A DNA stretch of 64,000 bases. It comes from Plecoglossus altivelis (Eukaryota; Chordata; Actinopteri; Osmeriformes; Plecoglossidae). A program made the translations under genes and the position numbers. Positions 33,829-45,900 of this stretch are shown here, piece by piece; the stretch's first letter is position 1; the number at the start of each line of letters is the position of its first letter. Below the pieces are notes generated by a model that did no database searches, was not told the origin of the DNA, and was given only the letters and a program-made list of their open reading frames with translations. The stretch spans positions 4,547,809 through 4,611,808 of the forward strand of contig BROE01000002.1 in the NCBI GenBank assembly GCA_036571765.1, given 5' to 3'.

Positions 33829-33919
33829 GTAATATTACATCCATCCATTTTCCTCCACTTTGTCTGGGGCCAGTCGCGGAAGTTGCAGTCAGCAGTTTAT
33901 TACATGTGTAATATTACAT
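33829..33919 (-). mobile_element. Short non-LTR retrotransposon 3'-tail fragment with apparent target-site duplication
   Basis: On the - strand, TTCCGCGACTGGCCCCAGAC and then GTGGAGGAAAATGGATGGATG match the pattern of the 3' end of a very common fish LINE/SINE tail (cgacccggcc..gataagcggaagaaaatggatgg, recalled as a general pattern). The segment 33841-33907 is flanked by identical 12-bp repeats GTAATATTACAT at 33829-33840 and 33908-33919, which look like target-site duplications. It is heavily 5'-truncated and carries no coding sequence. Confidence 0.65.
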
Positions 33920-34510
33920 ATATAATAAAATTATAGTTTTTATGTTCTTTCAGTAAACCTTTATAAAATGAAAACAGCATGCTATTCTGTGGGAAAGTTT
34001 GGGGAAAATAACCTTTGTCCAAGGCCATCTCATGAACTTATCAGGTGAGCGCTTCAAGGTCCCAGTTTAGAAATTCCACGCCACCGCACTGCACTGCAAT
34101 CATTGGTCAATCACATATCTGAATGGGAGCGACAATATCCAGCCTCTTCGCCCATCCTTATTCTATTGCACAGCACTCATGGTTGAGGAGTACTCAGAGC
34201 ATGGCAACACACTGCGGAGACCTTGTAGCGTGTCTGAAAGGTGAGCGTGGTGCGTGTGTGTAGGTGGTGTGTGTGCGTGTTGCGGGTGTGTGTGTGTGTG
34301 AGGCCGTGGCCCTCACTTACCCTTGAGGATCCTGGCCAGATGTGGGAGAGCTCTCCGTTGAGCGGGGAGGTCCCCCTGCTGACTCTGCGCAAGTGCTACA
34401 CTGCGCTAGCTCTTCACTTAATAAGCCTTGCTAGCTGGAAACTCAGGAAGTGTGTGGGGGAGTGGGGGAGAGAAGGCGGGGTGTTATGATATGGAGGTGA
34501 GTGTAGGGGG
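33920..34510. other. No gene seen; minor GT/CA runs
   Basis: Short GT-rich run at about 34240-34300. Open frames have no coding bias. Confidence 0.35.
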
Positions 34511-35576
34511 GAGGGGGATTGGGCTAAAGCTAAGAGACAAGGGAAAGGGGGCAAGCCTTGGGTGAAAGTTATTTGTGAAAGGAAAGGAAGGAGGGTGGGC
34601 TGGGTTGGAAAGCGAGATGAGGGGATGGTTACCATCGCCTGGTCACGGCAAAACACAAATCAAACCGAACACCCGTCTTTCAAAGCTTCCGTGGGCTGCA
34701 TTCAAAGAGCTCCTTCCAAATTTACTTTCTCTAACCATTCACAGGAACCAAAATTGATGTCTTCTCTCGTTCTCTCCTGGAGGGAGGTCGCGTCAGCAGA
34801 GTAAACATTGACGTTAACAGCTGTCGACCAAAATACCACTGCAATTTAGGCTACACCAGATTGCTTGCACAAGAAGGAACAGACACGAGCAAAGATCTGT
34901 TTGATGACACGATCAATGCAGTTTGTACCACTGGTTTCCTGTTCCTCATAGTTTCTAGATATCTCATCTGCTCCTCATAAGAAGCCCCTTCCAATCCCCC
35001 AAGTATTCTGGGTTGCTCATTTGAAAAGCCTGCATTAAAAAAAAATCTGCCAAGTCTGCTATTCCACCAACCTCCCTGAAAATAACCACAGAAGAAGAGT
35101 AGAAGGCCTCGGTTTGGTCGTCTTCCACTGCGAAAGCAGGTCGTGTCGCTCCTATTTTAAAAGGCACCAGACAATCGCGAGGCGTGTGGCACATTACAAG
35201 TCAGCAGAGACGGCATATACGGTCGAGCTCGCAGGAAACCTTCGCAAATTGAAAGATGTCTTTAAAAAGTTGGCCGAGACGACAGCACGGATAAACAAAA
35301 ATGAAAACTCCGGAAAAAGAAGACGCTGGCAAAAGCAATGTGTTTTTTTTTTTTTTATAAGCAAATTGTTTTCAGTTTTCAGAGAGAAAATGCTCCGCAG
35401 CACCGGTCTAAACACCAGGCTCGTGACTTCTTCACACCTTGACAAGTCCATCGAATCTTCATCAATCGTTTGGTTTTTTTGTCCTTCGCTAAGGACTCTA
35501 GTCGTCCTGCTAGTTGATATCTTAGCTGGGAAGTCTCGGCTGCTAAGTAGAATCCTCCAAATGGAATGCCTTGCCC

Positions 35577-35618
35577 CCCCTCCCCCCCCCCCCCCCCCCC
35601 CCACCCCACCCCCCCTGA
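35577..35618. repeat. Poly-C tract
   Basis: C homopolymers separated by T or A. It can form an i-motif on this strand or a G-quadruplex on the other, and it contributes nine prolines to a long chance frame at 35114-35956. Confidence 0.9.
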
Positions 35619-37159
35619 TTATTTTACCTGCGAGAGTTTCTACAACAGAGCGATATTCAAAGTGGCCTCTTGTAAAGACCGAATGCCCGCCCATCCAATT
35701 CGTTCTGGAAACGAGCCTGCCAGAAGCTACTAATCCTGCCTCACTGAAGGCTGCACTTATTCAGTCTGTTTGTTTTCATTTGAAGTGCGCACAATACAAA
35801 CACATTATCCTTTGTACGTTACGTCGGTTCTTAAAACCTTGCTTGACATTCGCAGTATATCTGTCAGTGACTCGGACCGAAAAGATATATGCCCCCACAA
35901 AACTGGAAATAAAACGAGAATATTTACATGACACAAGAATAGTAACGTTATTATAAGAACTATTCATCAAAAGAGGATGGTGTAAACCACTATACAGTTC
36001 AGAAATAATCCAAAATACATGAAGTCGAAAACGAAATTAACTTTTCTTTTGCTAATCATGTATTCAGCTTTCCACATTAGAAGAGGCATCTTCCGACCAT
36101 GACATTTCTCATTCTAATCACGGTCACTGCAGGAAGTTCTGTTGCACAGTATGAAACAGACTAGGAAATGAATTAGGAAACACTTTGTGTTCCTCTTTAC
36201 TAATTGCAAATGCGTCTCAACTGAAATAACAATAACCGGTTTCTTGCATTTCTGAGAACTCGTCGACATTTCCAGAGAGTGAGTTCATGACGCAACATGA
36301 AAGTGCTTCTGTTGACTCTCAGGCAACAGTCAGACAAGTGTCAAAACAAGGAAAAATTCCATGACAGGACTGCGTGTAACTGGACATGTTTTTATCCTCC
36401 TGATACCACGTCCAAAGCAACGTGTAGAAGGAGATTTGAGCCAATAGCGTCTTGATGATGCTTAAAATGCTCCACCACAAAGTCATGCTTTGTCACACTG
36501 AAAAATGAGTATGTATGAGAATGAGAATGAATACAGGCTCATCTTTCAGAAGTATTTGCAACAAAAGAACAGTTTGCAATATCCTTCAATCAACACATTA
36601 GGTCCATTTGAACCATCATTGAAGTCTACCATGGCTTACAGTGCGTTTACCTGATCTGATGATAAGGTCAGCGATCGCTTTTACGCTGCAATAAGTAAAC
36701 TGCTATATTTGTTTTTGGTTTGACGTGTTGATGCTAAGAGGAAAGGATGGAGAAAGTGGTTGCAGTTTCCAAGCACCTAATTATAGTGAGCAGCACTTGG
36801 AAATGACTGGTAGACTGTCACTGCAGAGGTGCGATCGCCACTCTTCGTCGTGTGACAAGTCCCTCCTTTGTTTTCCGTGGTTTTGACGTGTTTAGTGACC
36901 CGTCGGTTATGTATCTCTCGAGGGTGTGTTTCTGATTATTCATCTTTTCTCTCCCCCCCCCCTCACACAAACCTATGGCTTTTGCTGTGCCTTTTGTTGT
37001 TGGAGATAGAAAGGAAAATCGTGATCCGCTCAGCATTACAAATGTTTTTGATCTCTGACGATGAGGTTTGTACTTTGGTGAATAATTGATGCCGAGGACG
37101 CAGTCGTGTGACTTTGATTTAACAGCCTGCCTCTCCCTGTGTGTTCCCCGCACATTCCC

Positions 37160-37355
37160 CCACATCTCTCTCTCTCTCTCTCTTGCTCTGTCTCTCTCTG
37201 TCAGTCTCTCGCTCTGTCTCTCTCTTGCTCTGTCTCTCTGTTTCTGTCTCTCTCGCTCTCTCTTTCTGTCTCTCTCTCGTTCTCGCTCTCTTTCTCCGTC
37301 TCTCTCCCTCTCTCTGTCTCTCTTTCTCCATCTCTCTCTCTCTCTGTCTCTCTCT
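37160..37355. repeat. CT-rich polypyrimidine tract
   Basis: About 195 bases of CT with GTCTCT, TTGCTC and CGCTCT interruptions. Confidence 0.95.
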
Positions 37356-37799
37356 TCACTTGCTCTCTGAAGAGCGGCTGTCAAGTTCTAATCATGCCTA
37401 TAGGGTGGCTCTTCTCACTAGTCATCAGAAATGTTTCCCATCATGCAACTCTCCATCAGAAGGAGCTGCACATGATGGTGACACTCCATAGTTCTTCTCT
37501 GTTTCCTTCCCTGAATAATTCACCTGCCGCTGAATCAATGTTTGGCCTATAAAAATGTATGAATGTTGAATGACCTCAAGGGTTTGCGTGCTGCACAAGT
37601 ATTTGCGGCGAATCAAACGACAATCACAGATAAACAAATCTATCGGCATTCAACACAGGCCTGCCGCCACCCCCTGCCTGATGACGACACATGCCGTTTT
37701 CAAACCAGATTCATTTAGTCAGAGGAGACTCTCGCTCTCCATCCTACACGGTTTTTGTCTCCGCGTGAGAGCGTCGGGGAGCAATCGGCAGCGACGATC

Positions 37800-37925
37800 T
37801 GAGGGGAGGAAGATGGAGTGGGTTGTGTGTGTGGGGGGGAGGCGGGGATTCAACGGAGGAGGGATGGGACGTAAAATGGAGAGAGGGTTAGGATGGGGGG
37901 GGGTTTGATATGAGGATGGGGGGAG
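37800..37925. repeat. G-rich tract
   Basis: Repeated G runs of three to nine on the + strand with quadruplex potential. Confidence 0.6.
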
Positions 37926-38009
37926 GTTCTCTTATGAAAGCAAGTGGGTGCTGAGATGGGGGACTGTCACATAAATAAACCTGGGAAGTACATGAGACCT
38001 GGCAGGCCA

Positions 38010-38105
38010 CCATGATTCATCTCAGGGAAAATAAATGATAAATTTAATTAGTTTTCTTATTTAATTATTCGCCAAGGTCTAATGAATAGAGACCCTACTG
38101 AGGGG
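38010..38105. promoter_or_regulatory. Candidate homeodomain-site element
   Basis: Two copies of the homeodomain octamer core TTAATTA lie at 38044-38050 and 38061-38067, 17 bases apart, within an AT-rich repeat-free patch that also has ATAAATGATAAAT. This fits an enhancer-like element. Conservation is untested. Confidence 0.3.
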
Positions 38106-38529
38106 CAGGGATGAAATATATATGCTTGGTGTCGGATGGGTGCGAAAAAGATTGTGTCCAGTGTGAAACGACACAAAACGTCCATCAATTGCGACGACAA
38201 CGTCTGCCGTGGTCAATTAGACGACTTTAATAAGATGCTTCGTGCGCAAGTTAAAGGGCTTGGCAGCGTTACCCTCGGCGATGACAGCCACGGATAACCG
38301 CCCACAAAACAAAAAACGGAGGAGACATTTTTGCAAGACGGTGATTATCAAAACATAGACGTGGAGCACCGATGGTCAGACTCTCTCGCTGGCTGCCTGA
38401 CGCCTTGCCACTCCTCACAGCGGAAGGGGAGTAAGGCCGCTGCCAGCTGCAGAGCTCCAGGGCTGAAGAACATCCAGATAACAGATTCATGCTTGGCTCA
38501 TGCCAGAGAGGCCCTGGAGGAGGAGGAAA

Positions 38530-38559
38530 GACGGGGGGGGGACGGGGGGACGGGGGGGT
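38530..38559 (+). repeat. Compact G-run cluster (quadruplex candidate)
   Basis: Three adjacent G runs of 6-9 separated by AC spacers give a dense G-quadruplex-capable sequence. Confidence 0.75.
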
Positions 38560-38686
38560 CCTGAGGACCTGCTTTGGGGCTGAGGAGAGATTGGATGGAT
38601 CGCTTCATATTTTGGTTTTGAAGGGAATTAAACATGTGACCATGAGCAAGCTTCTGCTTCGGGGGACGATCCTCTCACTATTATCG

Positions 38687-38702
38687 TCTCTCTCCCTATC
38701 TC

Positions 38703-38744
<42 letters not shown>

Positions 38745-38785
38745 TCTCTACCTCCCTCTCCCTATCTCTCTTTCTCACACTCTCT
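38687..38785. repeat. (CT)n tract with CA run
   Basis: CT repeat interrupted by a short CA run near 38735. Confidence 0.9.
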
Positions 38786-39174
38786 CTTTCTAAACATAAA
38801 GAGCTTAAGGATGTGCCTGCAACAGAGCGCGTCTACAGCATGCATTGTACGACTTCTCAAAGGGCATCGCTACACCTTTTTCTGCGCAGAGAGCCAGGAA
38901 GCAGTTGGTGCCAAAACACATTTTCTGCAGGACACACGCACACACTTTTTGGACAAGATTCCCAGTTAGCCACACGGTTGGCAGACTTGAAGGGCCCGGG
39001 CTTAGGGGTAGGCATAATTTGGGGTTGATTTTCGTCATCGCTCACACATTTGGTGCTGGTGAAACAGATGCAAGGGGGCATAGCGGCTTGATGAGGCCGG
39101 CCCTGCTGGATGCAATTACGTGTCAACATCCTCTGATTATGTTCTCAGGGAAGCAAGACAACCTGCCACAGAGG

Positions 39175-39285
39175 AAAGAGAGCGAGAGATCGAAGCGAGA
39201 GAGAGAGAAGCGAGAGAGAGAAGGGAGAGAGAGAAGCGAGAGACAGAAGCGATAGAGAGAGGAGAGAGAAGCGAAAGAAGACAGT
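39175..39285. repeat. GA-rich repeat, GAGAGAAGCG units
   Basis: About 110 bases of GAGA with recurring AAGCGAGAGA. Confidence 0.9.
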
Positions 39286-40455
39286 CATCCATCTTCCTAT
39301 CTTCTCATCTCACCAACCATTCCAACGATGGTCAATTACTGCAGGGAAGTTGAGACAGCAGCTAAACGTGTCTCTGGGAAGGGCGGGGAAAAGTACTCCA
39401 GAGAGACTGGCGGAATGGATGGAATTTTCCGGAAGACAACAACAAAGTGGAGAGAGATAAGGCAAGGGCAATTATTTATACACTCCCTCAAGTCAAACGA
39501 CCTTCTCGGCAACGAACAACCCTGCGAAACGCCTCCCACAGCACTTAGCAGCTAGCGATACCTTTGTTAATCGAGTGCTCCCAAATGAAAATGAGTCTCT
39601 AATCAGGAATTGATTTTGTGGCCATTAACCAGGATGTAACATTAAACAAGTCTTCAGTACCTGCTTTGTCCCGCGCCACACACTGTCATTAGAGACTCAA
39701 GTCAGGAGCCTCTGGAGAACAATACTGTCAACTGACTGTCGCGTCCACCGCCGTTCCGTCGAGCAGCCTCGCAGACACCTCGTTCGCACGAAGGATGAAA
39801 AGAAACAGCCTTGCACTTTGACTCCCCAACCCCAGCTGCAAATGTCATCTCGCATACATTTTCCAACTGAACTGAACTGGCCTGACAGAGTTGCTGTCTT
39901 CACCCGTTGTTAATGTGACAGATGCCTTGCCGCCCGCCTTCAATTAGAAAGGCGGCGTCTCGCAATAAAAAGGGTATTTGTCCCCTCCTCTCCAAACAGA
40001 CAGACTCCTGGCACTGGTAATTGGACTTAAGGTTAGCTCCTATCATGTGGTTGTCAAACAGCAATCTAACACTTTGCCAGCTGTTCACGTTAGTGTTAAT
40101 CATATCCATTCTCTCACCTTATTGTTCCAGATGGCTTCTGTAATTGCGTTGTTTCTTCTGCAGATGTTTTATGGGTCTGTTTGGGAATGGAGCCAGACAC
40201 GGCGTGGTGCAAAACGCCGGCGGTTAATGGAAAAAGTAACGGTCTTGCCAGACGGGTTCCAAGTTTTTGTCACCGGTCACCCGAACTGGGTAATTGTCAC
40301 TAATACACGGAAATCAACTGTAAGCTCGACAAGCACAGACCTGTTTTAGCATGTTTTAAGTGGGTGGGAGAGGGTGTCAAAATTGTAATTGTCCTTTTGA
40401 ATCAACCAGGTGCTGATGAAACAGTCTGCAGGCAAGCAGTCTGGAGCCAGGAAAC

Positions 40456-40722
40456 TACTTCCTCCACAACTTCCTGAGGCAAAACCACTTCTTCCACAAC
40501 TTCCTGATGCGAGACCACTTCCTCTACCACTTCCTGATGTGAGACCACTTCCTCCACAACTTTCTGAGGCAAAACCACTTCTTCCACAACTTCCTGATGC
40601 GAGACCACTTCCTCTACCACTTCCTGATGCGAGACCACTTCCTCTACCACTTCCTGATGCGAGACCACTTCCTCTACCACTTCCTGATGTGAGACCACTT
40701 CCTCCCCCACTTCCTGATGCAA
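40456..40722. repeat. 30-bp minisatellite, 9 copies, dense in ETS motifs
   Basis: Units begin with TTCCTGATGC or a variant at 40471, 40501, 40531 and so on every 30 bases to 40711. Each unit carries about two ACTTCCT words (AGGAAGT on the other strand, the ETS-family core). Because 30 is a multiple of three, the array is open in frames on both strands (L/P-rich on +, V/E-rich on -), which I do not regard as protein-coding. Confidence 0.95.
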
Positions 40723-41739
40723 GGGTTTCCCATTATTCTGGATCTACTTGCTGCATAGCTCTCGATCATAGCTTCAGTGTTGACTTTGGTGGACGGTGAA
40801 GTGTTTGAGTTATGCTTAGGAAGAGCTCGTAGTTTATCACGTATAACTTTGTTATACCTGAGAAGAAAAGGTTTTTTTTTAACGAGTGCAATTTCACAGA
40901 ATAGGTCAAGCTACGCTGTTGCAGGCCATAAATGCTGTTGGTACACAGCAAATCATTGGTTCATAAAAGCCCCGTTTTTTTCCCTCCGCACAGAGTTCAG
41001 AGACTGAGCCGATTCTTTTCTAATCATCTGTGTGGGTATGAGTGTGTGAGTGTGTATGCCAGGGCATGCGAGAGTATGTGCGTGCATAGCACCATTGATT
41101 TAATCTGAATTTGACAAATGTTGCTGACTGAAATAGGAAGGCTTTTGCCATCCTACATGACAATTTGAGAACGGCCTCGTTTCCCCTCTGCCATTGTCTG
41201 CATAGCAATACCCTGCAATGAGCTGGAATCGCATTATCCCGCTGATGCAGGGGCATCAGCTGCTCTGCTCAGACCATGCCAGGGGAACAGGGAGTGTCAC
41301 GTGACCCCTCCAATTTCCTGATTCATTTCCTCAGATAGGGTCAAAGGTCAGATGATTACTCAGTAGCTTCCTTTCCAGCCAATCAGGGCTTCTCGAGGAA
41401 AGAGGAGGGGGGGCAAGGCGTTGTAACAGGTGCGTTCAGTTGTTTTGAAAACCAGATGAGATGTTTGACTGCCTGCGGCTCTCTTCTTCCACCTGCAGAC
41501 CAAACATCTTTGTTTCGTTCACATTTCTTGTAGAGCAGAACCTTTAGTGGTCGCGCCGCATTCGACTTGAGGGAATTTGACAACGCATTCAATTATAACT
41601 CTCTCTTAATGTTATTGTTTTGAGGTTCACCTCACCGCTCATTGCTTTCGGCCCACCTGATGACAGGACACAGTTATCCCTCCACGTCTTCATCCTCCAC
41701 ACCCCCTGGCTATTTGTCTCCTCATTGTCTAACGACAAT

Positions 41740-41935
41740 AGGGATTCCAGCTATTGTCGGCCCATTAAAATCAACAGGATGAAAGTGAATGGCGAGGCAA
41801 TATTGAACTTACAATTACACACTGAGACAAGCGACCCCAGCAAGATGGCATCCCTTATTTCCTTGCTATTCTCTGAATCAATCTCTGAATCAATTAAACA
41901 GATTAATGTTTAATTCAAGACCTCTGTGGCCTTCC
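41740..41935. promoter_or_regulatory. Candidate conserved element with 8-bp-arm inverted repeat
   Basis: A repeat-free AT-rich patch. CTGAATCAAT occurs twice in tandem, and AATTAAAC (41892-41899) is mirrored by GTTTAATT (41908-41915) around an 8-base AGATTAAT loop containing a homeodomain TAAT core. It looks like regulatory DNA. Conservation is untested. Confidence 0.3.
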
Positions 41936-42537
41936 TATTTGTGTGGGGCGCAACTGCCTGCGGTAGGCATTACATACAATGACTAAAAGATCCACGAAAT
42001 CGTGCTGTTGTTTTTTTGCTGTTGGTATTGAGACATTGAAATTCTGAGAGTGAATCTGACCTGCATAGATGTCTTTTTCTACAAGGTAGATACAATAGTT
42101 GTAGAACTTGAACACTAGATATGTGGTCCAAAGGTTCACACAAAGTCCAAGACGCCCACACACCCACACACACCAACACAGGACTTCACTAGCATTTCCA
42201 TCGCCCTCATGGCCTTTGTCTTCACGGTGCAAGACGGCGTGTGGCGCAACCCTCCGGAGGCGCCCTGGCAGTGAATAATAACCAGGACTGGCGTTCATGA
42301 GCTGCAATAAAATGCAGGAGATTGTAGCCCATTTAGAAGCAGACCAGAAGTTTCACGACGGCATTATGGAGAACTAAGTATTGGTTGTGGTTCAGGGCAC
42401 ATCGAATGAAAAACCACTAATCATGAGGCAATATAATAGGTCTCGGGAAGGACGAGAGTTTCAGGCTCTATGTAGAGTACGCCGAGCAGACATAGGGGCA
42501 GAATGATATCATGTAATAGACCTGGATGGCTGTTGCA

Positions 42538-42990
42538 CTATGACAGAGTATACCACACTGCTATACAGCATTCTATGACAGAGTATACCACACTGCTATA
42601 CAGCTCTCTATGACAGAGTATACCACACTGCTATACAGCTCTCTATGACAGAGTATACCACACTGGTATACAGCTCTCTATGACAGAGTATACCACACTG
42701 GTATATAGCTCTCTATGACAGAGTATACCACACTGGTATACAGCGCTCTATGACAGAGTATACCACACTGCTATACAGCACTCTATGACAGAGTATACCA
42801 CACTGCTTTACAGCTCTCTATGACAGAGTATACCACACTGCTTTACAGCTCTCTATGACAGAGTATACCACACTGCTATATAGCTCTCTATGACAGAGTA
42901 TACCACACTGCTATACAGCGCTCTATGACAGAGTATACCACACTGCTATACAGCTCTCTATGACAGAGTATACCACACTGGTATTCAGTG
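42538..42990. repeat. 35-bp minisatellite, 13 copies, hairpin-forming
   Basis: TGACAGAGTATACC starts at 42541 and recurs every 35 bases through 42961 with few changes. Some units contain TATACCA-CAC-TGGTATA, a perfect 7-bp-arm hairpin. Others have CTGCTATA or CTGCTTTA, which weaken it. Confidence 0.97.
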
Positions 42991-42999
42991 GTACACAGC

Positions 43000-45900
43000 T
43001 GTATAACACACTGGTATACTGGTTTCACATTAAGATATTCTGCCCTCACACATACAGAAGGCTTGTAGGGTTTTTTGCATGTTTTTTGGGGTCCAGCTTT
43101 TCGCCAAAGATGGTATTTTTCGTCTTTCTGCTGCTTTTTTCTCGAAGAAGGTTGTAACTTTTTTTTGGTCCACTTTTGTCCGAGTGATTACCCTTGAATC
43201 AGCGTTTTTGTTTCAAGATCCCAACCTGCTGTACTTGCCGTTTTTCCCACCAATCAGACGCAAGAGCGAAACATGCTTACAAGACCACTTTTAAATCACT
43301 TTATCGTATAGTACGGTGAGAAATGCCAATACAATTGTTGTCAGAGTAATGTTGTTACACAGTGCTGGCATCAAAACAAGAGACAGAAACGTACTCGAAA
43401 GTCCAGAGAGACAAATCGAACATGTATTACTTTCCGCGTTAGTGGGACGTTGCATAACTGAGACGTTATTTTCAGTGACAGCAGGTCGCGAACTCGACTC
43501 AAGGTCAAACCTAGTGAACGAATATCCTAACGTTGCCAAGGTCATTATTATGAGACAAGCCAACGTGGTAACGCTATTACAAAAACCTCTCCGTTACTTA
43601 TCCAATGAGACTGTGTCAGGGAAGATGCATCTCACGTCGAAATTTGACGGCGGGCCACAGACGTATCTCGCAGTTCGTAATTAGCTGGGGATTCTATGTG
43701 GTGCTCAATGTGATTCATCTGTGTGTTAGCATTCATGTCTCCTCTGATAAGGCATCAAGTGTAATGGGAAATTGGGTTCACAATGACTATAATATTCCTG
43801 GGATGTCTAGCTGTCAAGCTAACTGGACAACCAAGATTGAGAGCGTCTCAATGCCCATACCCTGATCCACCCCCACCCCCCCCCCCCCTTCTCCTCCCCC
43901 AAGCGAACACTGTATAGTGACTGGTCAAGCCATTGAATGTGCTAGCCACAACAAATGGATTCAAGCAATATGTGCCAACTGTTGTCAACAAATGATATTA
44001 GATTTCATTGAAAGGGTTTGGGGTATCCACTTGGCCATAAAAATGCTGTAATTCATATGGGGCAGGCAGACAGGTGTCTGGAGTTCTAGAGTCTGGTATT
44101 CTAGAAGCACGCTCACACACACCCTAGAAACTACTATCCAACAGTCCAAGTTACAGGGGACCTTGTTTACAAATTGTGATTCATGACATGTTTTTATGTG
44201 TTTGAGAAATGACTCTTTGATTGGTATTGGCAAGGTGGGAAGAGCCAACTGTTCTAATGGGTGAATATGGATTTCTTTTCAAAAGGAGTTTGAGTAAATC
44301 AAAGCCGTGATGTTTGTGGCTTCAGGATGTTGGTGATACAACTTGACTGTTGCTAAAGTGTCAGATTACTTTATGTGGAATTCCGAAGTTTCAGAAGTTC
44401 CATCAAAGTTCCATTCATCCATTTGTTTTCTTAATGAGTGTCTTCAAAGTCCAGACATGCCATTGTACATCGTTGAAAAACTATTCTATCATAAGAAAAT
44501 ACATGACAAGCAAGGAGATATCCAAATCGCGAGTTTTCCCTCTGTTGTAGGACATAGGCGAAACTAGATCTACAACTACAAATCTAAAAAAACCCCCAAA
44601 AAACTACAAATCACTGTGGGTGTCATCCGTGTTGCTGTCTTCCCACTACTGTAAAAAACTACAAGTCCCATATAGCATACAGGAGACCAGGCTCCATGTA
44701 TGTATATTTCCATCACATCTCACCAAGGTTTATTAAGGTCTTTCGAAGGTTTAAAAGAGGAAAAGAAGCCTTTTGAAGATACGCTTGCTTTTTTAGAGCT
44801 TCCACCGGAACAAGGGTAGAAAGAAGGAAAAAAGAAAAAGTTGAGTCATTCGTCTGAGAAGATGAAGTATCGGTGGGTTTCTAAATGAGCTTATTAACGG
44901 GCGTGTCATTAGCATACACAAACACGGTGCCTTATTACAAAGCAGCTGGACTGCTCGGAAAAAGTTGGAGCCTTTGCCTGACCTCATTAGTCTAAGCATA
45001 TGGAGGCAGACCTGCGTACCGGCACAGACATTCAGATTACAAAGTAAGTAACCAGAGTGACCTCACGCTGGCGGGATTAAGTTGGGATAGGACCTGCTGA
45101 AGAACAGTTTCTCTCTCAGAACACAGTCTGTCAAACTGACAGGCAGGAAACCGTGTACAAGTTCAACCTACAATAAGGTTATTCAACTTCTGTAGGGTTT
45201 GCCAATGGCACTGAACAGAAGGAATCAACAATTAACGTTTTGAGCAATATCATATTTGGGGAGGAAAAAAATGCATTGAGAAGGGATCAATAAATCATCA
45301 AAAAAATTGGGAAAATCTTAGAAATGTGTTACAATATACCAGTGAGATAGTCCGTGCTAGTTATGTCACGAGCTCCGAGCTTTGGCTGAATCCTGGAGAA
45401 AGACAGGCTGGTGGATAATGACATGTCGCCTGGGAAACGCGATGTGACTCCCATTACTACCTGCAGAGCTGAACTGGCAGACATTTCTGGGGCTATCATC
45501 GCCAAGAGTGGATAGCCTGGAGAACGGCACCAGAGGCCTGGCTGTGTCCAGGATTTCGAGACGCGGCTTTGATGAGACCCAGCACTGCTCCGGAGGGCTC
45601 CGGGTGGAGCCACGGAGACAAGAGGAAGCGATTAAAAACCCCTCTTTTCTGAAATGACATGATGTTTTACAGGACAGGACCTTTAAGACAAGCTAAAAAA
45701 AAGCTTCATTCCTGTAGCTTAACAAGCCCAAATACATGCTTGACTTGAAGTAAAAAGTACATCTAAGAATAGACAATTGCTCCCTGACTGCAGAGTTAGG
45801 TTTGAAAACGCTTGCGAGTTAAATAATTGCCATGTGAAGGCAATTGTCAAAACTTTGAGTGACCTTATATGACTTTGCAATGTCTCTCACAGATAGCCAG

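Noticed and set aside
40402..40799. Repetitive V/E-rich (-) and L/P-rich (+) proteins across the 30-bp array
   Set aside because: A 30-bp unit is open in several frames by construction; opposite-strand openness argues against real coding.
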